From NCBI GenBank assembly GCA_023459055.1, contig JAEWVR010000016.1:1-64000 (forward strand): a stretch of 64,000 nt of DNA, in the 5' to 3' direction. A program made the translations under genes and the position numbers. Within the stretch, counting starts at the first letter, position 1; every line of letters starts with the position of its first letter. Shown piece after piece: positions 62,297 to 64,000 of this stretch. This stretch comes from Fibrobacterota bacterium (GTDB taxonomy: Bacteria > Fibrobacterota > Chitinivibrionia > Chitinivibrionales > Chitinispirillaceae). Under the pieces are notes generated by a model, which ran no database searches, was not told the origin of the DNA, and saw only the letters and a program-made list of their open reading frames with translations.

Positions 62297-63895
62297 CTAC
62301 ATTCCTGCATTCTTGCGATACTTTCTATAATCAATCCGGTACTTCTCGATTTTATACTGAAGAATCCGTTTTGTCGTTTTAAGAAGCTCTGATGCTACTG
62401 TTTGATTGCCATGACTATCCTTGAGTGCGTCAATGATAAGTTGCTTTTCAAATGATGCCACCAGATTTTCAAAAGTGCCACCTGTGGATGATGGCTCAAT
62501 ACTTGTTCGCTGTATTTCACGGGGAAGGCTGTAACCCTCGATAACATTGTTATCTGCTACAAGCACAGCACATTCTATAACATTTTCAAGTTCCCGGACA
62601 TTACCGGGCCAACGGTATGATGACAACATTTCTATTGCCGGTGTTGATATCCTGTCAATTTTTTTCCGGTGAAGATGTGAGTATTTATTGATGAAGTGAT
62701 CAGCTAAAAGAAGAATATCAGCACCTCGTTCACGAAGGGGAGGAAGCGCAATTGTAAAGACATTCAAACGGTAAAAAAGATCCTCCCTGAAAGTATTTGC
62801 TTTTACAGCAGTTTCCAGGTCAAGATTGGTGGCAGCTATCAGCCGCACGTTTACTTTTGTTGGAGTGACACTTCCAATTTTCTGAATTTCCTTTTCCTGT
62901 ATTGCCCTGAGCAAACGAGCCTGTGCACTAAGTGGCAATTCACCTATTTCGTCAAGAAACAAGGTTCCATTGTTTGCCGCTTCGAATTTCCCCATACGCG
63001 ATGCAAATGCATTTGTAAATGCACCTTTTTCATGTCCAAAGAGTTCACTTTCAATAAGTGATACCGGAAGAGCAGCACAGTTTATAGCGACGAACGGACC
63101 ACTATTCACCGGACTTTTAAGATGAATTGCCCTTGCGACAAGTTCTTTACCGGTACCTGTTTCTCCTCGTATCAATACTGTTGTTGGTGATGGTGCTACC
63201 TGAGCAATAAAACGATATACTTCCCGCATGGAGCTGCTGTTACCGATCATATCATCAGGTCGCCCGCGGTTTTCAAGAATATGCCGTAATTGTAAATTTT
63301 CATGTTCGAGCCGTTTCACTTCTTCTGTCTGAATTCTGCGCTGTTCCACTGTAAGAGCAATAAGATTAGCTACAGCCTCCAGAAACTGCAACTCACCATC
63401 AAGGGTTACATAATCTTCAACTGCTACTCTATCAACTGACAAGACGCCAACGACGATTGAATTAGCTTTTATCGGTACACAAAGAAATGCAAGGTCAGAA
63501 AGACGAAGATTTTTCCTTGCGCCTGTTTTGTCAAGAAACGAACTGGTTGTATCCAGTTTTGGTATCGCTATAGCACGACCCGTCAGTGCAACCTGCCCCG
63601 TAATGCCTTCACCAAGCTGATATTTACCGCGGGTTCTGAGATTATCTGGTATACTATAAGCTATATCAACAACAAGCTCTGTCTGATCCTTGTTTAAAAT
63701 TGAAATCATTCCTCTTCTCATACCTGCATGTATTTCAAGGATTTTCATGATATCGTTCATCATCTGGTCAAGCTGGCTGCACGAATTCAATACCTTTGCA
63801 ATGTGGTAAAGAATGTTGAGACCATTAAAATTCAAATCGGTGTTGACTCTGGTTGTTAACATTTGCTGCCCGTTGTACAAGTTTGTATTGTTCAT
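62297..63895 (-). CDS. GAF-AAA+-Fis transcriptional regulator (NifA-like), GAFTNA variant
   Basis: 532 residues. GAF sensor domain about 30-185 (GEGITGQVALTGRAIAIP). Sigma-54-type AAA+ domain about 212-445 with Walker A GETGTGKE (244-251), Walker B LFLDEIGE (312-319), RLNVFTIALPPLRERG and YRWPGNVRELENV. Fis-type HTH at about 485-528 (SHGNQTVASELLKTTKRILQYK). The loop that touches sigma-54 reads GAFTNA (291-296) in place of GAFTGA. GAF regulators of this type respond to small ligands or redox state; the regulon is unknown. No sigma-54 promoter was recognised in the window. Confidence 0.92.
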   Translation of the reverse strand: MNNTNLYNGQQMLTTRVNTDLNFNGLNILYHIAKVLNSCSQLDQMMNDIMKILEIHAGMRRGMISILNKDQTELVVDIAYSIPDNLRTRGKYQLGEGITGQVALTGRAIAIPKLDTTSSFLDKTGARKNLRLSDLAFLCVPIKANSIVVGVLSVDRVAVEDYVTLDGELQFLEAVANLIALTVEQRRIQTEEVKRLEHENLQLRHILENRGRPDDMIGNSSSMREVYRFIAQVAPSPTTVLIRGETGTGKELVARAIHLKSPVNSGPFVAINCAALPVSLIESELFGHEKGAFTNAFASRMGKFEAANNGTLFLDEIGELPLSAQARLLRAIQEKEIQKIGSVTPTKVNVRLIAATNLDLETAVKANTFREDLFYRLNVFTIALPPLRERGADILLLADHFINKYSHLHRKKIDRISTPAIEMLSSYRWPGNVRELENVIECAVLVADNNVIEGYSLPREIQRTSIEPSSTGGTFENLVASFEKQLIIDALKDSHGNQTVASELLKTTKRILQYKIEKYRIDYRKYRKNAGM

Positions 63896-64000
63896 TTACG
63901 ATTTCTTCAATTTTGTATAATGTTGTTTTAATGATATCACTGACTTTTATAGCTTGCGTAATAATGTGATTGTTATCGATGTAAGAACGAATCCCTGATT

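Noticed and set aside
1..64000. CRISPR array, prophage, rRNA or insertion sequence
   Set aside because: No regularly spaced direct repeats, no transposase or integrase motifs and no rRNA sequence were seen on either strand.

Overview
The window comes from an AT-rich, flagellated, diderm (outer-membrane) bacterium. Evidence for the outer membrane is a TonB-dependent receptor, a secretin, a bifunctional PBP1A and several lipoproteins. The EF-G copy has AHIDSGKT in its G1 loop, which I associate with the spirochaete/planctomycete/delta-proteobacterial EF-G class. There is also a GH16 beta-glucanase, large Ig-like/thrombospondin-type-3 surface proteins and a giant TPR protein. Together these suggest a Fibrobacterota/Chitinispirillia-like or related polysaccharide-degrading lineage. 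That placement is inference; no rRNA is present to test it.

Layout: 1-0.5 kb, end of a repeat-rich Lys/Ala/Asp/Ser protein cut by the window edge. 0.6-3.7 kb, small hypothetical, PAP2 phosphatase, DUF3108 protein and GDP-mannose dehydratase. 4.1-6.3 kb, PBP1A. 6.3-6.95 kb, AT-rich gap with a structured minus-strand locus. 6.95-8.7 kb, NAD-salvage operon pncB-pncA. 8.9-14.0 kb, a lipoprotein plus a 1566-residue secreted-type protein that look like one gene split by a frameshift. 14.6-15.8 kb, PAS histidine kinase. 15.8-19.9 kb, lipoprotein plus a TonB-dependent receptor carrying its own TonB-C-like domain. 20-22.6 kb, ThiF-like enzyme, WrbA, GH16 glucanase.

22.6-23.75 kb holds a HEPN/MNT toxin-antitoxin pair (mntA-hepT) lying between a 30-bp fragment of a tRNA-Arg gene and an intact tRNA-Arg(CCT), the outline of a small inserted cassette. 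23.8-27.6 kb is a flagellar locus: a response regulator frameshifted in a poly-A run, a small helical protein, a CgeB-type glycosyltransferase and a sigma-28-driven flagellin. 28-32.6 kb is one giant TPR protein, followed by argS and a coiled-coil secreted protein. 36.7-42.2 kb is a collinear set: TrkH/TrkA potassium uptake, two membrane-anchored proteins of unknown role and an AmpG-like MFS permease.

42.7-46.3 kb carries fusA followed at once by a RecA/KaiC-like P-loop protein and a secreted hypothetical. 46.5-55.0 kb is a tightly overlapping type IV pilus/type II secretion-like operon: ATPase, secretin with three N-terminal N0-like repeats, GspL/PilN-, PilO- and PilP/GspC-like inner-membrane parts, a PilX-like protein fused to a bactofilin-like region, and two prepilins. 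The polytopic GspF/PilC protein and the prepilin peptidase are not in the window. 55.2-60.5 kb has a flavin-reductase-domain protein, a glycosyltransferase 2 overlapping a B12-binding radical SAM protein, thioredoxin and a heptosyltransferase-family enzyme. 60.7-63.9 kb has a membrane-anchored Ser/Thr kinase, tRNA-Glu(CTC), tRNA-Gln(CTG) and a GAF/AAA+/Fis regulator whose sigma-54 contact loop reads GAFTNA.

Most apparent gene starts were moved to internal codons where a Shine-Dalgarno sequence, signal peptide or family N-terminus decided it; each case is stated.
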